Shown: positions 54,018 to 61,410 of the stretch, piece after piece
Layout of the letters: each line of letters begins with the position of its first letter
How positions within the stretch are numbered: position 1 is the stretch's first letter
Origin: Myroides sp. 1354
GTDB taxonomy: Bacteria; Bacteroidota; Bacteroidia; Flavobacteriales; Flavobacteriaceae
DNA length: 64,000 nucleotides
Direction of reading: 5' to 3'
Assembly: GCF_030324495.1 (NCBI RefSeq)
Contig: NZ_JACAGN010000001.1
Coordinates: 1 to 64,000 of the forward strand
Translations under genes and position numbers: made by a program
The notes under the pieces: generated by a model
The model's database searches: none
Seen by the model: the letters and a program-made list of their open reading frames with translations, nothing else
Told to the model about the DNA's origin: nothing

Positions 54018-54077
54018 CCGCGACCGCGAAGACCGCGAAGTAGATAACAAGAAAACAGCAGCAGTAGCCGAAGCCAT
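54012..54077 (-). CDS. Candidate arginine leader peptide (21 aa)
   Basis: An ATG-started 21-codon frame on the minus strand, 156 nt upstream of the first gene of the arginine operon. The peptide begins MASATAAVFLL and ends TSRSSRSRA. All three Arg codons are CGG, in DNA where AGA and CGT are the common Arg codons, and they fall in the last seven codons. The stop codon lies in a small hairpin. Upstream, TTG-N21-AAACTTTG (54149-54180) is a near-consensus promoter. The layout matches ribosome-mediated attenuators such as his, leu and thr leaders, but for arginine. Function is inference from sequence and position. Confidence 0.6.
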   Translation of the reverse strand: MASATAAVFLLSTSRSSRSRA

Positions 54078-54148
54078 GCTAGTCGTTTTTAAAGTAATAT
54101 GTACTACTGTTTTCTTCATTTCTTGTGTATACCCCTATTGGGTTGGTA

Positions 54149-54180
54149 CAAAGTTTTCTAATAATAATTTTAATATGCAA
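54149..54180 (-). promoter_or_regulatory. Candidate promoter of the arginine leader/operon
   Basis: On the minus strand TTG (54178-54180), 21 nt, then AAACTTTG (54149-54156). The -7 box departs from TANNTTTG at one position. Transcription from here would begin near 54142, about 65 nt before the leader ATG. Confidence 0.35.
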
Positions 54181-54300
54181 GTATTTTTGAAAAAAATAAC
54201 ATTACACAACCACAACCCTCTATATCAACAAATTACAACCAAAAAAAGCAAAATATTCCAACCAATACCTTGCCTTTCCATTGCCTTTCGTATTGTTTTT

Positions 54301-55131
54301 TTACTTTTTCATATGGACTTTTTTATAATCAAGTGTGTAAAAATGAACAAATGTAGCATCATCCTTTTGATAGCGAACTTCATGTGCAGAAGGTAACATA
54401 TAGTCAGTAGAATACTGATTCTCAATGGCCCATGTCATACCATCACAATTCAAAAAATTTACTTTACTTTTTGTGTCAATCCAAGGTACCAATTGAACTC
54501 CATAAGAAAGATTTGCATATAAAAAATTTAAATTTTCTTCACTATGTCTAACTTCAGAATGCTTATCTTTTTCTTTTGTCTCGTGATTAGGATTATACAC
54601 TCGACTCAAATTACCTGCAATATTGTATTCTAAACGCAAAACCAACCAGGTATCATTCACTTTTCTTTTAATGGATACAACCTCATTCTTTGTGTTATAT
54701 TCATAATTTAAAACCTCATTACTCACTTTATCAACGGATCTAATAAGTAACCCTAACTTGTTATACTCCAAACTTAATTCATTCAGTGTTTTTCCATTTT
54801 GTGAATCAATACAAACTAGACCCACAATGTTTCCTACCTCATCATATGTATACGTTGTTCTAGTATACTTTCGATACCAATTGTTTGGCACATTGAGGTA
54901 GTGATTCCCATCTACAAAAATAATACGCCCTCTTTTATCATAATTAAAAGTATATACAATCTCATATTGAAGGCTATTTTTTCCATCAAACACTTTTGGA
55001 GTTATCACATAGGAACGCACCATTTTATCGACGACAATTAATGCTTCTTCTGAATCCGTTTGGTTCTCTGTTGAACAACTAAAAAAGAAAGCGGCTAAAA
55101 AGCAGTTTCTTACAAATCGACATAAACTCAT
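54301..55131 (-). CDS. YD-repeat-like lipoprotein, copy 2
   Basis: A 276-aa putative lipoprotein (AAFFFSCST, Cys19). Tandem segments such as TYTYDEVGNIVGLVC, LSLEYNKLGLLIRSV, NYEYNTKNEVVSI and RLEYNIAGNLSRVY resemble degenerate YD/RHS repeats, each a beta strand pair. It ends HEVRYQKDDATF... DYKKVHMKK. It is a clear paralogue of the gene at 55798. I do not know a function. Its stop is only 224 bp from the arginine leader ATG, with no strong terminator in between. Confidence 0.75.
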   Translation of the reverse strand: MSLCRFVRNCFLAAFFFSCSTENQTDSEEALIVVDKMVRSYVITPKVFDGKNSLQYEIVYTFNYDKRGRIIFVDGNHYLNVPNNWYRKYTRTTYTYDEVGNIVGLVCIDSQNGKTLNELSLEYNKLGLLIRSVDKVSNEVLNYEYNTKNEVVSIKRKVNDTWLVLRLEYNIAGNLSRVYNPNHETKEKDKHSEVRHSEENLNFLYANLSYGVQLVPWIDTKSKVNFLNCDGMTWAIENQYSTDYMLPSAHEVRYQKDDATFVHFYTLDYKKVHMKK

Positions 55132-55797
55132 AATTACTTATTTAAAATTATACAGTAGCAAACAAACCACTTAAAAACAAACAGTTAACAACTAAATGTC
55201 TATTTTTCCTATCTGCTTAAACTTTGTAAACAAAACTGTATTTTTCAAAATACAACCAAATTATCTCTAAAAAAATGTATTTATTTTAAAACCAAAACAA
55301 CCCTTAAAGGCAATCCATATACTACGCCTAAAAAATTTTTTAAACCAACATCTCAACTTGTCTTCAAAATGATAAATTAGCTCTACATTATGTTGTTTTA
55401 CGTATGAGAAGAACTGTTTTTTTAATTGAAATCTCTTTTCTTTCTTCTTTTACACCATAAAAAATTCACTTCCTATCGAATTTCGATTATAAAAAAGACC
55501 TTTAAATTGGATTAAAAAGCCCATCGAAAACTAGAAAATACAAGATAGAAATGGCTAGCGTTGCGCTATCACTCCTGAACCTCTTATGGAAAAACGCCCC
55601 ATTGTATACTCAATACTAAGCATACACTGGGATAAACAATTCTTTATTTACAGCTACAGCATCAGAGATAATTCCAAAAAAAAAACGCTTGCAAAAGTAT
55701 ATACGAATACTCTCTTGCAAGCGTTTGAAGATGATTAAAGGATGTATCTTACATTGGTATATCCTCTATACCAGGATAAACTTTTTTTATCGCTGAT
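55132..55797. other. Long AT-rich intergenic region
   Basis: 666 bp between two paralogous lipoprotein genes. I find no credible gene. The only strong feature is the hairpin at 55684-55725. A short plus-strand frame (from 55404, 18 codons) has no supporting context. The region may contain decayed sequence, but no repeat or remnant is recognised. Confidence 0.5.
55684..55725 (-). terminator. Terminator of the upstream YD-repeat lipoprotein gene
   Basis: AACGCTTGCAA (55684-55694) pairs with TTGCAAGCGTT (55715-55725), with further internal pairing AGTAT/ATACT. On the minus strand it is followed by a run of T. It lies about 70 bp past the stop codon at 55798. Confidence 0.8.
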
Positions 55798-56634
55798 TCA
55801 CTTTGCTATACGCAGCCTTTTATAAACCAAACTGTAATGGTACTTTAACGTAACCTCGTTGTCCGTATAACTTATTTCATGTTTTGAATACAAAGGATTA
55901 GTCGTAAAAACATCATTCCTGATTTGCCAAGTTTTGTCATCGCAATCCAAAAAACCTTCCTCTACTTTAGTATTTATCCAAGGAGTCAAAGGAAAATTTG
56001 AAAATAAAAAATCTAAATTTTTATTCTTTTTAATGCTTTCCCTAGAAAACGCATGATCCTTCTTCTTTGAACTAGCATGATCCAAATCGTAAACTCCTAT
56101 TAAATCCCCTGTAGGATTATAGGTTAATTTCATTGAAACCACTTGTCCTTTGTCCTGTCCTTTAATTGAAATCATTTCATTCTTTGCATTATACCCATAA
56201 TTTAGCACTGTATTTTCTATTTCATCCACAGATTGGATCAATAGTCCTAAACCATTATAGCTCAAATTCAGTTTACTGAATACTTTCATACTTTGGGTAT
56301 CCATACGGGTAAGGGAAACTAATCTTTCCCTATCATCATAAGCATAAACAATTTTGGTGTATTTTCTATTATCCACATCTTCTCCCATTTCTAGCCATTC
56401 AACTTTATCTACAAAAGCGATTTTTCCCTTGCTATCATAAGAAATATAGTGTGTAGGCTCATGATAGATAGCATGATCTTCTACATTTGTCACAGATGCA
56501 ATTTCATAATCATACATAATTCTACTTACTACAAGTATTCCTTCTTTTTCTTCATCTATCTGCACATCGGATGAAGAACAATTCGCAAACAATACCACCG
56601 ATAAACTACCTAGCATAAATTTAAAAAGTTTCAT
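55798..56634 (-). CDS. YD-repeat-like lipoprotein, copy 1
   Basis: A 278-aa putative lipoprotein (VVLFANCSSSD). It has the same series of short repeats as its downstream paralogue: KIVYAYDDRERLVSLTRMDTQ, LNLSYNGLGLLIQSVDEIENTVLNYGYNAKNEMISIKG, LTYNPTGDLIGVYDLDHAS, then a C-terminal HEISYTDNEVTLKYHYSLVYKRLRIAK. The frame is open to 56760, but the ATG at 56634 gives a normal lipoprotein signal. Function unknown; the pair arose by duplication. Confidence 0.75.
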   Translation of the reverse strand: MKLFKFMLGSLSVVLFANCSSSDVQIDEEKEGILVVSRIMYDYEIASVTNVEDHAIYHEPTHYISYDSKGKIAFVDKVEWLEMGEDVDNRKYTKIVYAYDDRERLVSLTRMDTQSMKVFSKLNLSYNGLGLLIQSVDEIENTVLNYGYNAKNEMISIKGQDKGQVVSMKLTYNPTGDLIGVYDLDHASSKKKDHAFSRESIKKNKNLDFLFSNFPLTPWINTKVEEGFLDCDDKTWQIRNDVFTTNPLYSKHEISYTDNEVTLKYHYSLVYKRLRIAK

Positions 56635-56790
56635 AATCATTTTTTTCTTTTTACAAGCAAATAAATCACTAAAACACAAACAAATAGCATTTAAAAATAA
56701 ATTTTCTACTTGTTTTTCAAGATTAAATATGAAAGTGAAACTTTCAAAATAGAAGTACAAATTCGACTAGAAAGTATGTTTATTTTTAAA

Positions 56791-56946
56791 TTAAAAGAAT
56801 GCGAATGATAAAAATAAACAGCCTAACGAAAAAGACGTGTAAAAAACATCTTTCACGCTATGCTCAAAATGATCAATTCCCTTTAAATAGTGCGGTGAAT
56901 ATCCCTTAACATCGTCGATTAAGTGATTCCTTAACTCTCGTATCAT
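56791..56946 (-). CDS. Doubtful small ORF
   Basis: A 51-codon frame starting MIRELRNHLIDDVKGYSPHY and ending in a hydrophobic stretch (TSFSLGCLFLSFAFF). The frame is open further upstream to 57015, but that part runs through the apt terminator. No family is recognised and no promoter is seen. It may be chance. Confidence 0.2.
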   Translation of the reverse strand: MIRELRNHLIDDVKGYSPHYLKGIDHFEHSVKDVFYTSFSLGCLFLSFAFF

Positions 56947-56995
56947 TCTATTAATTAAAAAAAACGCGCCTTCTTCTTGTTTCTTTTGAATAAAA

Positions 56996-57030
56996 AAAAG
57001 GCATATAGTGTGCACTATACGCCTTTTATA
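56996..57030 (-). terminator. apt terminator
   Basis: AAAAGGC-A-TATAGTG and CACTATA-C-GCCTTTT pair with one mismatch around a 2-nt centre, with T residues following on the minus strand, about 30 bp after the apt stop codon. Confidence 0.75.
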
Positions 57031-57058
57031 TCTAATATAAATGTGAATTCTATATTTT

Positions 57059-57574
57059 TTAATACGTCAATAAACTTTTCACTTCATACGATTTCAGCTT
57101 ATCACGCCCATGTAAAAAAGAAAGTTCCATTAAAAAATTAACTTGAACAATTTCCCCACCTAAGCGTTCTACCAATTTACAAACCGCTTCTGCTGTTCCA
57201 CCAGTTGCCAATACATCATCGTGAATCAATACTTTCTCTCCAGGTTTAATTGCATCTGCATGCATTTCTAGAATATCAGTCCCGTATTCCAATTGATACT
57301 CTTGAGCAATCGTCTCAAAAGGCAACTTTCTTGGTTTTCTAACGGGTACAAAACCCGCTCCTAGTTCTTTTGCCAACAAGGTAGCAAAGAAAAAACCGCG
57401 ACTTTCCATTCCCACCACGCGATCAACTTTTTTATCTCCTACTAGGGTTAATAATCGCTTAGTTGCTTCTTCCATCGCTTCAGGGCAATTAAGCAGAGGT
57501 GTGATATCTTTAAACCCTACCCCTTCTTTCGGAAAATCCTGAATGTTTCTAATATAGTCTTCAATCTTCATCAT
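57059..57574 (-). CDS. apt: Adenine phosphoribosyltransferase
   Basis: A 171-aa purine-salvage enzyme that makes AMP from adenine and PRPP. IRNIQDFPKEGVGFKDITPLL is the APRT opening; VGMESRGFFFATLLAKELG and GFVPVRKPRKLP bind the base and PRPP; the PRPP motif is VLIHDDVLATGGTA. Two Met codons begin the frame. It follows the GT9 gene by 11 bp and was probably placed in its transcript by chance. Confidence 0.96.
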   Translation of the reverse strand: MMKIEDYIRNIQDFPKEGVGFKDITPLLNCPEAMEEATKRLLTLVGDKKVDRVVGMESRGFFFATLLAKELGAGFVPVRKPRKLPFETIAQEYQLEYGTDILEMHADAIKPGEKVLIHDDVLATGGTAEAVCKLVERLGGEIVQVNFLMELSFLHGRDKLKSYEVKSLLTY

Positions 57575-57585
57575 GTCTAAATGCT

Positions 57586-58629
57586 TTATTTCTTCTGTGC
57601 AACTTTATTTACTTTTTTACAAACTGTACTTGGTTCTATCGTTCTCATTGCCTCGTCATAACCTTCTACCTTTTTATTTCCATAAACAGAGGTGGGCAAT
57701 AAGGGATATTTTTCACGATCAGCAGTAATGCAATAGTCCGCTGGTTGATTAAATGGTGCAAACCCCGCATAGGGATGAGTCGCACCCCATAAAGTTACAA
57801 CTTTTACTCCTAACATAGCGGCAATGTGGGCATTTCCAGAGTCCATGGAAAGCATTACATCTAAATGTTGAATTAGATTCATCTCTACCTCTAATTTTAC
57901 TTTTCCAGCCATGACAATTACGTTATCGTTATCGCGTTTCAACTGGTTTAACAAGGCGATTTCCTTTTCTCCTCCCCCAAAAAGAAAGATCCTATTGTTT
58001 TCTTGCTCTGCTAGTTCATCGACTACTTGTTGCATCAAATCAAGGGGATAGACTTTACTATCGTATTGGGCAAAAGGCGCAATACCAATCCAAGTTTTCC
58101 CTTGATCTTTCGCAAAACTTTCTAATTCCTGGGCCAAAGGCGGCACAGTTGGGAAAATAGGATTGTTTAAATTGACTGAAAAGCCCAATTTAGCAAGTGT
58201 TTGTACGTGATTTTCCACCATGGTTTGCACGGGTTTAAACACTTTATTTTCAGCACGCGTCAAAGCCTTTTTAGCATCTCTGCCTTTGTCTAAGGCAGCC
58301 GTTGGAATGCCTGAGAGCTTAAATAACGTACGCACAACTTGTGCGCGCAACACATTGTGAAAATCCGCAAAATAATTGGGTTTTAATCGCTTGATATCTT
58401 GATATAAACGAATCAAACCTAGAAATCCTTTGTGTTTTTTCTTCACATCCACAGCAAAGAAATCAACGCGCTCAATCCCTTTAAAGAAAGGTTTGAAAAA
58501 AGGTCGTGAAACCACCGTTACACGCAAATTAGGATGTTGTTCGATTAACGCGCGAATAACAGGTACGGTCATAGCCACGTCACCCATAGCCGATAATCTA
58601 AAAATAACGATATGTTTTAAGCCTTTCAC
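57586..58629 (-). CDS. Glycosyltransferase family 9 (heptosyltransferase-like)
   Basis: A 347-aa GT-B fold enzyme. HIVIFRLSAMGDVAMTVPVIRAL opens the N-terminal half, and the C-terminal half has MAGKVKLEVEMNLIQHLDVMLSMDSGNAHIAAMLGVKVVTLWGATHPYAGFAP, the GT9 donor-binding region. GT9 enzymes add heptose or related sugars to lipid A-core. I choose the GTG at 58629: the open frame continues to 58686, but that part carries a -7 box (58684-58691) and a hairpin. DUF4254, encoded upstream, is a usual neighbour of GT9 genes. Confidence 0.85.
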   Translation of the reverse strand: MKGLKHIVIFRLSAMGDVAMTVPVIRALIEQHPNLRVTVVSRPFFKPFFKGIERVDFFAVDVKKKHKGFLGLIRLYQDIKRLKPNYFADFHNVLRAQVVRTLFKLSGIPTAALDKGRDAKKALTRAENKVFKPVQTMVENHVQTLAKLGFSVNLNNPIFPTVPPLAQELESFAKDQGKTWIGIAPFAQYDSKVYPLDLMQQVVDELAEQENNRIFLFGGGEKEIALLNQLKRDNDNVIVMAGKVKLEVEMNLIQHLDVMLSMDSGNAHIAAMLGVKVVTLWGATHPYAGFAPFNQPADYCITADREKYPLLPTSVYGNKKVEGYDEAMRTIEPSTVCKKVNKVAQKK

Positions 58630-58655
58630 TAAAATATAATTTATTTTGAACAAGA

Positions 58656-58677
58656 AAAGCGTGATTATCCACGCTTT
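58656..58677 (-). ncRNA. 5' UTR hairpin of the GT9 transcript
   Basis: AAAGCGTG (58670-58677 on the minus strand), a 6-nt loop and CACGCTTT. The -7 box TACTTTTG (58684-58691) lies just upstream, so transcripts would begin with this stem. Confidence 0.4.
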
Positions 58678-58780
58678 ACAAAACAAAAGTAATTTTTTTT
58701 ACTGATAGAAAAAAAGATATTTTCGTCCGTTCATTTTCCATGAAGCAATCAAATTAAAATCCCCCACGTTGTCTAGCATA

Positions 58781-58812
58781 AAAAAAGGCGTGTTTTTCAC
58801 ACGCCTTTTTTT
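58781..58812 (-). terminator. Terminator of the DUF4254 gene
   Basis: GGCGTGT (58787-58793), 5 nt, ACACGCC (58799-58805) with A6 on one side and T7 on the other. It overlaps the end of the minus-strand gene. Confidence 0.8.
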
Positions 58813-59416
58813 ATTTTTTATTTTGATACAACACAGGGTTTAATTCCTCGTCATTATACATTTTCATTTGCTTGTACACCTTCATGTATTTATCTCCTTG
58901 AGCAATATCGTTTAATAAATCGTCAATTGCTGTTGATAAATCTTGTTTTTGTTCTAACAAAACATCTAGTTTTTCTTGACATTTTGCTCGGTGTTCAGGT
59001 GTTGCTTCCGCTCTTGTAGCTTCTTCGCGCATATGATAAATTTTCAATGCTAAAATAGAATAGCGGTCGATTGCCCAAGCCGGACTTTCAGAGTTGATTT
59101 TAGCCTCTGCTTTTACTTGAACATCTTTGTATTTATTTAAGAAATAACTGTCGATATACTCAACCATATCCGTTCTCTCTTGGTTCGATGCATCAATTCT
59201 TCTCTTTAAAGCCAAAGCAGCTACTGGATCAATTTGCGGATCGCGAATAATATCTTCAAAATGCCATTGAACGGTATCAATCCAATTTTTTAGATATAAT
59301 AAATGTTTGATATCATCTTTTGGATAAGGATTGCTAATTGGCTGATCTACATTATCGTATTTATGATAGTCACGAATACTCTCTTCGAATATTGGAAAGG
59401 CTAATGCTGAAAACAT
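58811..59416 (-). CDS. DUF4254 domain protein
   Basis: A 201-aa soluble helical protein that I recognise as DUF4254: NPYPKDDIKHLLYLKNWIDTVQWHFEDIIRDPQIDP, then RRIDASNQERTDMVEYID and SPAWAIDRYSILALKIYHM. Function unknown. DUF4254 genes commonly sit next to GT9 glycosyltransferases, as here, but each gene has its own terminator or promoter. TATATTTG (59434-59441) is a candidate -7 box 17 bp before the ATG. Confidence 0.85.
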   Translation of the reverse strand: MFSALAFPIFEESIRDYHKYDNVDQPISNPYPKDDIKHLLYLKNWIDTVQWHFEDIIRDPQIDPVAALALKRRIDASNQERTDMVEYIDSYFLNKYKDVQVKAEAKINSESPAWAIDRYSILALKIYHMREEATRAEATPEHRAKCQEKLDVLLEQKQDLSTAIDDLLNDIAQGDKYMKVYKQMKMYNDEELNPVLYQNKK

Positions 59417-59433
59417 ATGAATAATTTTATTTA

Positions 59434-59441
59434 CAAATATA
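59434..59441 (-). promoter_or_regulatory. Candidate -7 element of the DUF4254 gene
   Basis: TATATTTG on the minus strand matches TANNTTTG, 17 bp before the start codon at 59416. No -33 partner is seen. Confidence 0.35.
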
Positions 59442-59475
59442 GTTTTAATACTTTTATGGTACTAATTATACCGTT

Positions 59476-60129
59476 ATGAAAATTCACTATATTTCAGAGG
59501 AGAATAGCATTTTAAATCATTTCTTGGCTCAACTTCGCGATGTTACCATTCAGAAAGACAGCATGCGTTTTAGAAAAAACATTGAGCGTATTGGCGAAAT
59601 TATGGCTTATGAACTAAGCAAAAAACTACCGTTTAAAGCGCTAGACGTTCAAACTCCTTTGGGAATTAAACACACTACTTGCATTGAAGACAATGTAGTT
59701 CTTTGTTCTATTCTACGTGCAGGTTTGGCCTTACATACAGGTTTTATGAACTTTTTTGACGACGCTGAAAATGGATTCGTTTCTGCTTATCGCCGTCATG
59801 GTAAACACGGTGAAGCGAGTGAAATTCTAGTTGAATATCAAGCAGCACCTTCCTTTCAAGATAAAATTCTAATTCTTATTGATCCTATGCTAGCAACAGG
59901 ACAATCACTTGTTGCTGTAATCAATAAACTAATGACAGAAGAAAAACCGAAGGAACTACACCTTGCCGTTGTAATTGCTGCCCCTGAAGGAATTCAGTAT
60001 CTAGAAGAAAATCTTCCTGCTGATGTACACTTATGGGTGGCTACCTTAGATGAAAAACTAGACGATCACAACTACATTGTTCCTGGTTTAGGAGATGCAG
60101 GCGATTTGGCTTATGGTCAAAAACTATAA
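59476..60129 (+). CDS. upp: Uracil phosphoribosyltransferase
   Basis: A 217-aa pyrimidine-salvage enzyme that makes UMP from uracil and PRPP. VVLCSILRAGLALHTGFMNFF and the PRPP motif ILILIDPMLATGQSLV are clear, and the uracil-binding C-terminal segment YIVPGLGDAGDLAYG is intact. It ends by overlapping the convergent DUF6427 gene by 6 bp, with no terminator visible. Confidence 0.95.
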   Translation: MKIHYISEENSILNHFLAQLRDVTIQKDSMRFRKNIERIGEIMAYELSKKLPFKALDVQTPLGIKHTTCIEDNVVLCSILRAGLALHTGFMNFFDDAENGFVSAYRRHGKHGEASEILVEYQAAPSFQDKILILIDPMLATGQSLVAVINKLMTEEKPKELHLAVVIAAPEGIQYLEENLPADVHLWVATLDEKLDDHNYIVPGLGDAGDLAYGQKL

Positions 60130-61062
60130 GATAATCAATTGCATACAATAAAAGAATAAACCAATCAAGAAAATACTGTATACATTGGCTTCTTTTCTCC
60201 ATCGCTGTGGAATTCCTTCAATGTAATTAGCACCTAAGATGGCTAAAGGGAAAAAAGTAAACAGCAACAATCCGTTCGACTTATCAGCCGAAATAACATA
60301 TATTGCAGCACCTATAAGAAATGAAAGTACAATTTTCTTGTAGGTGTTTTGCATATTAAACGGTTTGCTTTTAATGGCTAATGCTTGGGAAACGGCATAC
60401 AATAAAGCTATAGAAACAAAAACGGCCAAAGCAATATTTTGAAAAACGTTCTCAAAATACATAAAATTAAAACTCACTTGTACACGTTCAGACCACCAAG
60501 TGACAAAATTTATGTCTTGAATCAACAAGTAAAGGCTAAGAAAAATAGACGCACCAAAAAACGAGACTAAGGGAATGACCCAATTTCTATAGTCTTTCGC
60601 TCCAAAAAAGGCAATCGCGTAAAACAATAAGATAAAGTATAAAATACTCCAAAAGTGAAAAAGACTCGCGATACAAATCCACAACGAAGCGTCCAAAAGC
60701 TTTTCTTTAGATTGTTTTAGGGAATGTAAAGAGAAAATACGCCTTAGAGCTAATAGAATAAAATAACTTGCAATAATGACTCTTACATTGTCAAAAGAAG
60801 TGGGAAATAGGAATAAAAAACTCGTAAATAACAGCGGTACATAAGCCGAATCATCCACCAACCTATTTCGTGAGACAATAAATTGGGAGACATACATCAT
60901 CATCAAGAGCAACAACAGCACACATCCTCGTTTACTCATTTCAAAAGTGGTCCATTCTATACTAGAATCCAAAACAATAAACAAACTATAGCCTACTACG
61001 ATTAAAAGCGTAAGCATGATATAGTTAATCGGTCTAGTTTTACTAAAAATACTTGCTAACAT
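60124..61062 (-). CDS. DUF6427 family membrane protein
   Basis: A 312-aa polytopic inner-membrane protein with about 9-10 hydrophobic segments. It opens MLASIFSKTRPINYIML and carries SLFHFWSILYFILLFYAIAFFGAKDYRNWVIPLVSF near residue 135, which I recall as the DUF6427 family of flavobacteria. Function unknown. It is next to upp, purD and a small DUF6341-like gene, a neighbourhood I recall as conserved in the family. It converges on upp with a 6-bp overlap. Confidence 0.75.
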   Translation of the reverse strand: MLASIFSKTRPINYIMLTLLIVVGYSLFIVLDSSIEWTTFEMSKRGCVLLLLLMMMYVSQFIVSRNRLVDDSAYVPLLFTSFLFLFPTSFDNVRVIIASYFILLALRRIFSLHSLKQSKEKLLDASLWICIASLFHFWSILYFILLFYAIAFFGAKDYRNWVIPLVSFFGASIFLSLYLLIQDINFVTWWSERVQVSFNFMYFENVFQNIALAVFVSIALLYAVSQALAIKSKPFNMQNTYKKIVLSFLIGAAIYVISADKSNGLLLFTFFPLAILGANYIEGIPQRWRKEANVYSIFLIGLFFYCMQLIIL

Positions 61063-61074
61063 GTATATATTTTA

Positions 61075-61082
61075 TATTTTTG
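61075..61082 (+). promoter_or_regulatory. Candidate -7 element of the small membrane protein gene
   Basis: TATTTTTG matches TANNTTTG. It lies in the divergent gap between DUF6427 and the small gene starting at 61171, leaving a leader of about 80 nt. Confidence 0.3.
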
Positions 61083-61170
61083 TAGTACTATTTGTTTGTT
61101 TGGGTATTTTGTATTCGTACCAAATATTATAAAAATTCAAATAATATTATCTAATTTAAAAATAAAGGAA

Positions 61171-61401
61171 ATGACTTCATTTTTTAATGGTTTAGGATTC
61201 TTGTTTGAAAAGATACTTTTCATCCCAATGGATATCTTTGCAAAACTAGAACTTAAGAACTGGTGGACTGCAAACATAATTACTTGGATTTTCATCCTAA
61301 TTACGTGCTACTTCTTTGTATTTTGGTTAAAACAATTACAATTGTTCAAATCAAAGAACGAAGATACACAAGATACGACAGCCCACTCATTTCTAAAGTA
61401 A
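61171..61401 (+). CDS. Small membrane protein (DUF6341-like)
   Basis: A 76-aa protein with one membrane helix (about 33-53, NIITWIFILITCYFFVFWL). The block MTSFFNGLGFLFEKILFIPMDIFAKLELKNWWTAN and the end SHSFLK-like tail match what I recall as DUF6341. The open frame begins at 61096, but the ATG at 61171 fits the family. It sits between DUF6427 and convergent purD (9-bp gap). Confidence 0.7.
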   Translation: MTSFFNGLGFLFEKILFIPMDIFAKLELKNWWTANIITWIFILITCYFFVFWLKQLQLFKSKNEDTQDTTAHSFLK

Positions 61402-61410
61402 TCAACTATC

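Noticed and set aside
54000..54047. Plus-strand Arg/Pro-rich short frame opposite the arginine leader (M-L-K-K-L-S-P-R...)
   Set aside because: It is the complement of the CGCGG-rich leader codons, points away from the arginine operon, and precedes no amino-acid gene; the minus-strand frame fits position and direction.
54249..54305. Possible hairpin CAATAC/GTATTG with T run near the end of the YD lipoprotein gene
   Set aside because: The T run is on the plus strand, where no gene ends; the stem is only 6 bp with a long loop. Not a credible terminator for the minus-strand gene.
54076..54396. Plus-strand 106-codon frame
   Set aside because: It lies antisense to the arginine leader and the 3' end of a lipoprotein gene, with AT-driven composition and no family resemblance.
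55404..55460. Plus-strand 18-codon frame starting M-R-R-T
   Set aside because: It resembles a leader peptide in size only; no amino-acid operon follows and no codon is enriched in a meaningful way.
56947..57015. N-terminal extension of the 56791 ORF
   Set aside because: It begins within the apt terminator hairpin, so translation from there is unlikely; only the downstream ATG is kept, with low confidence.
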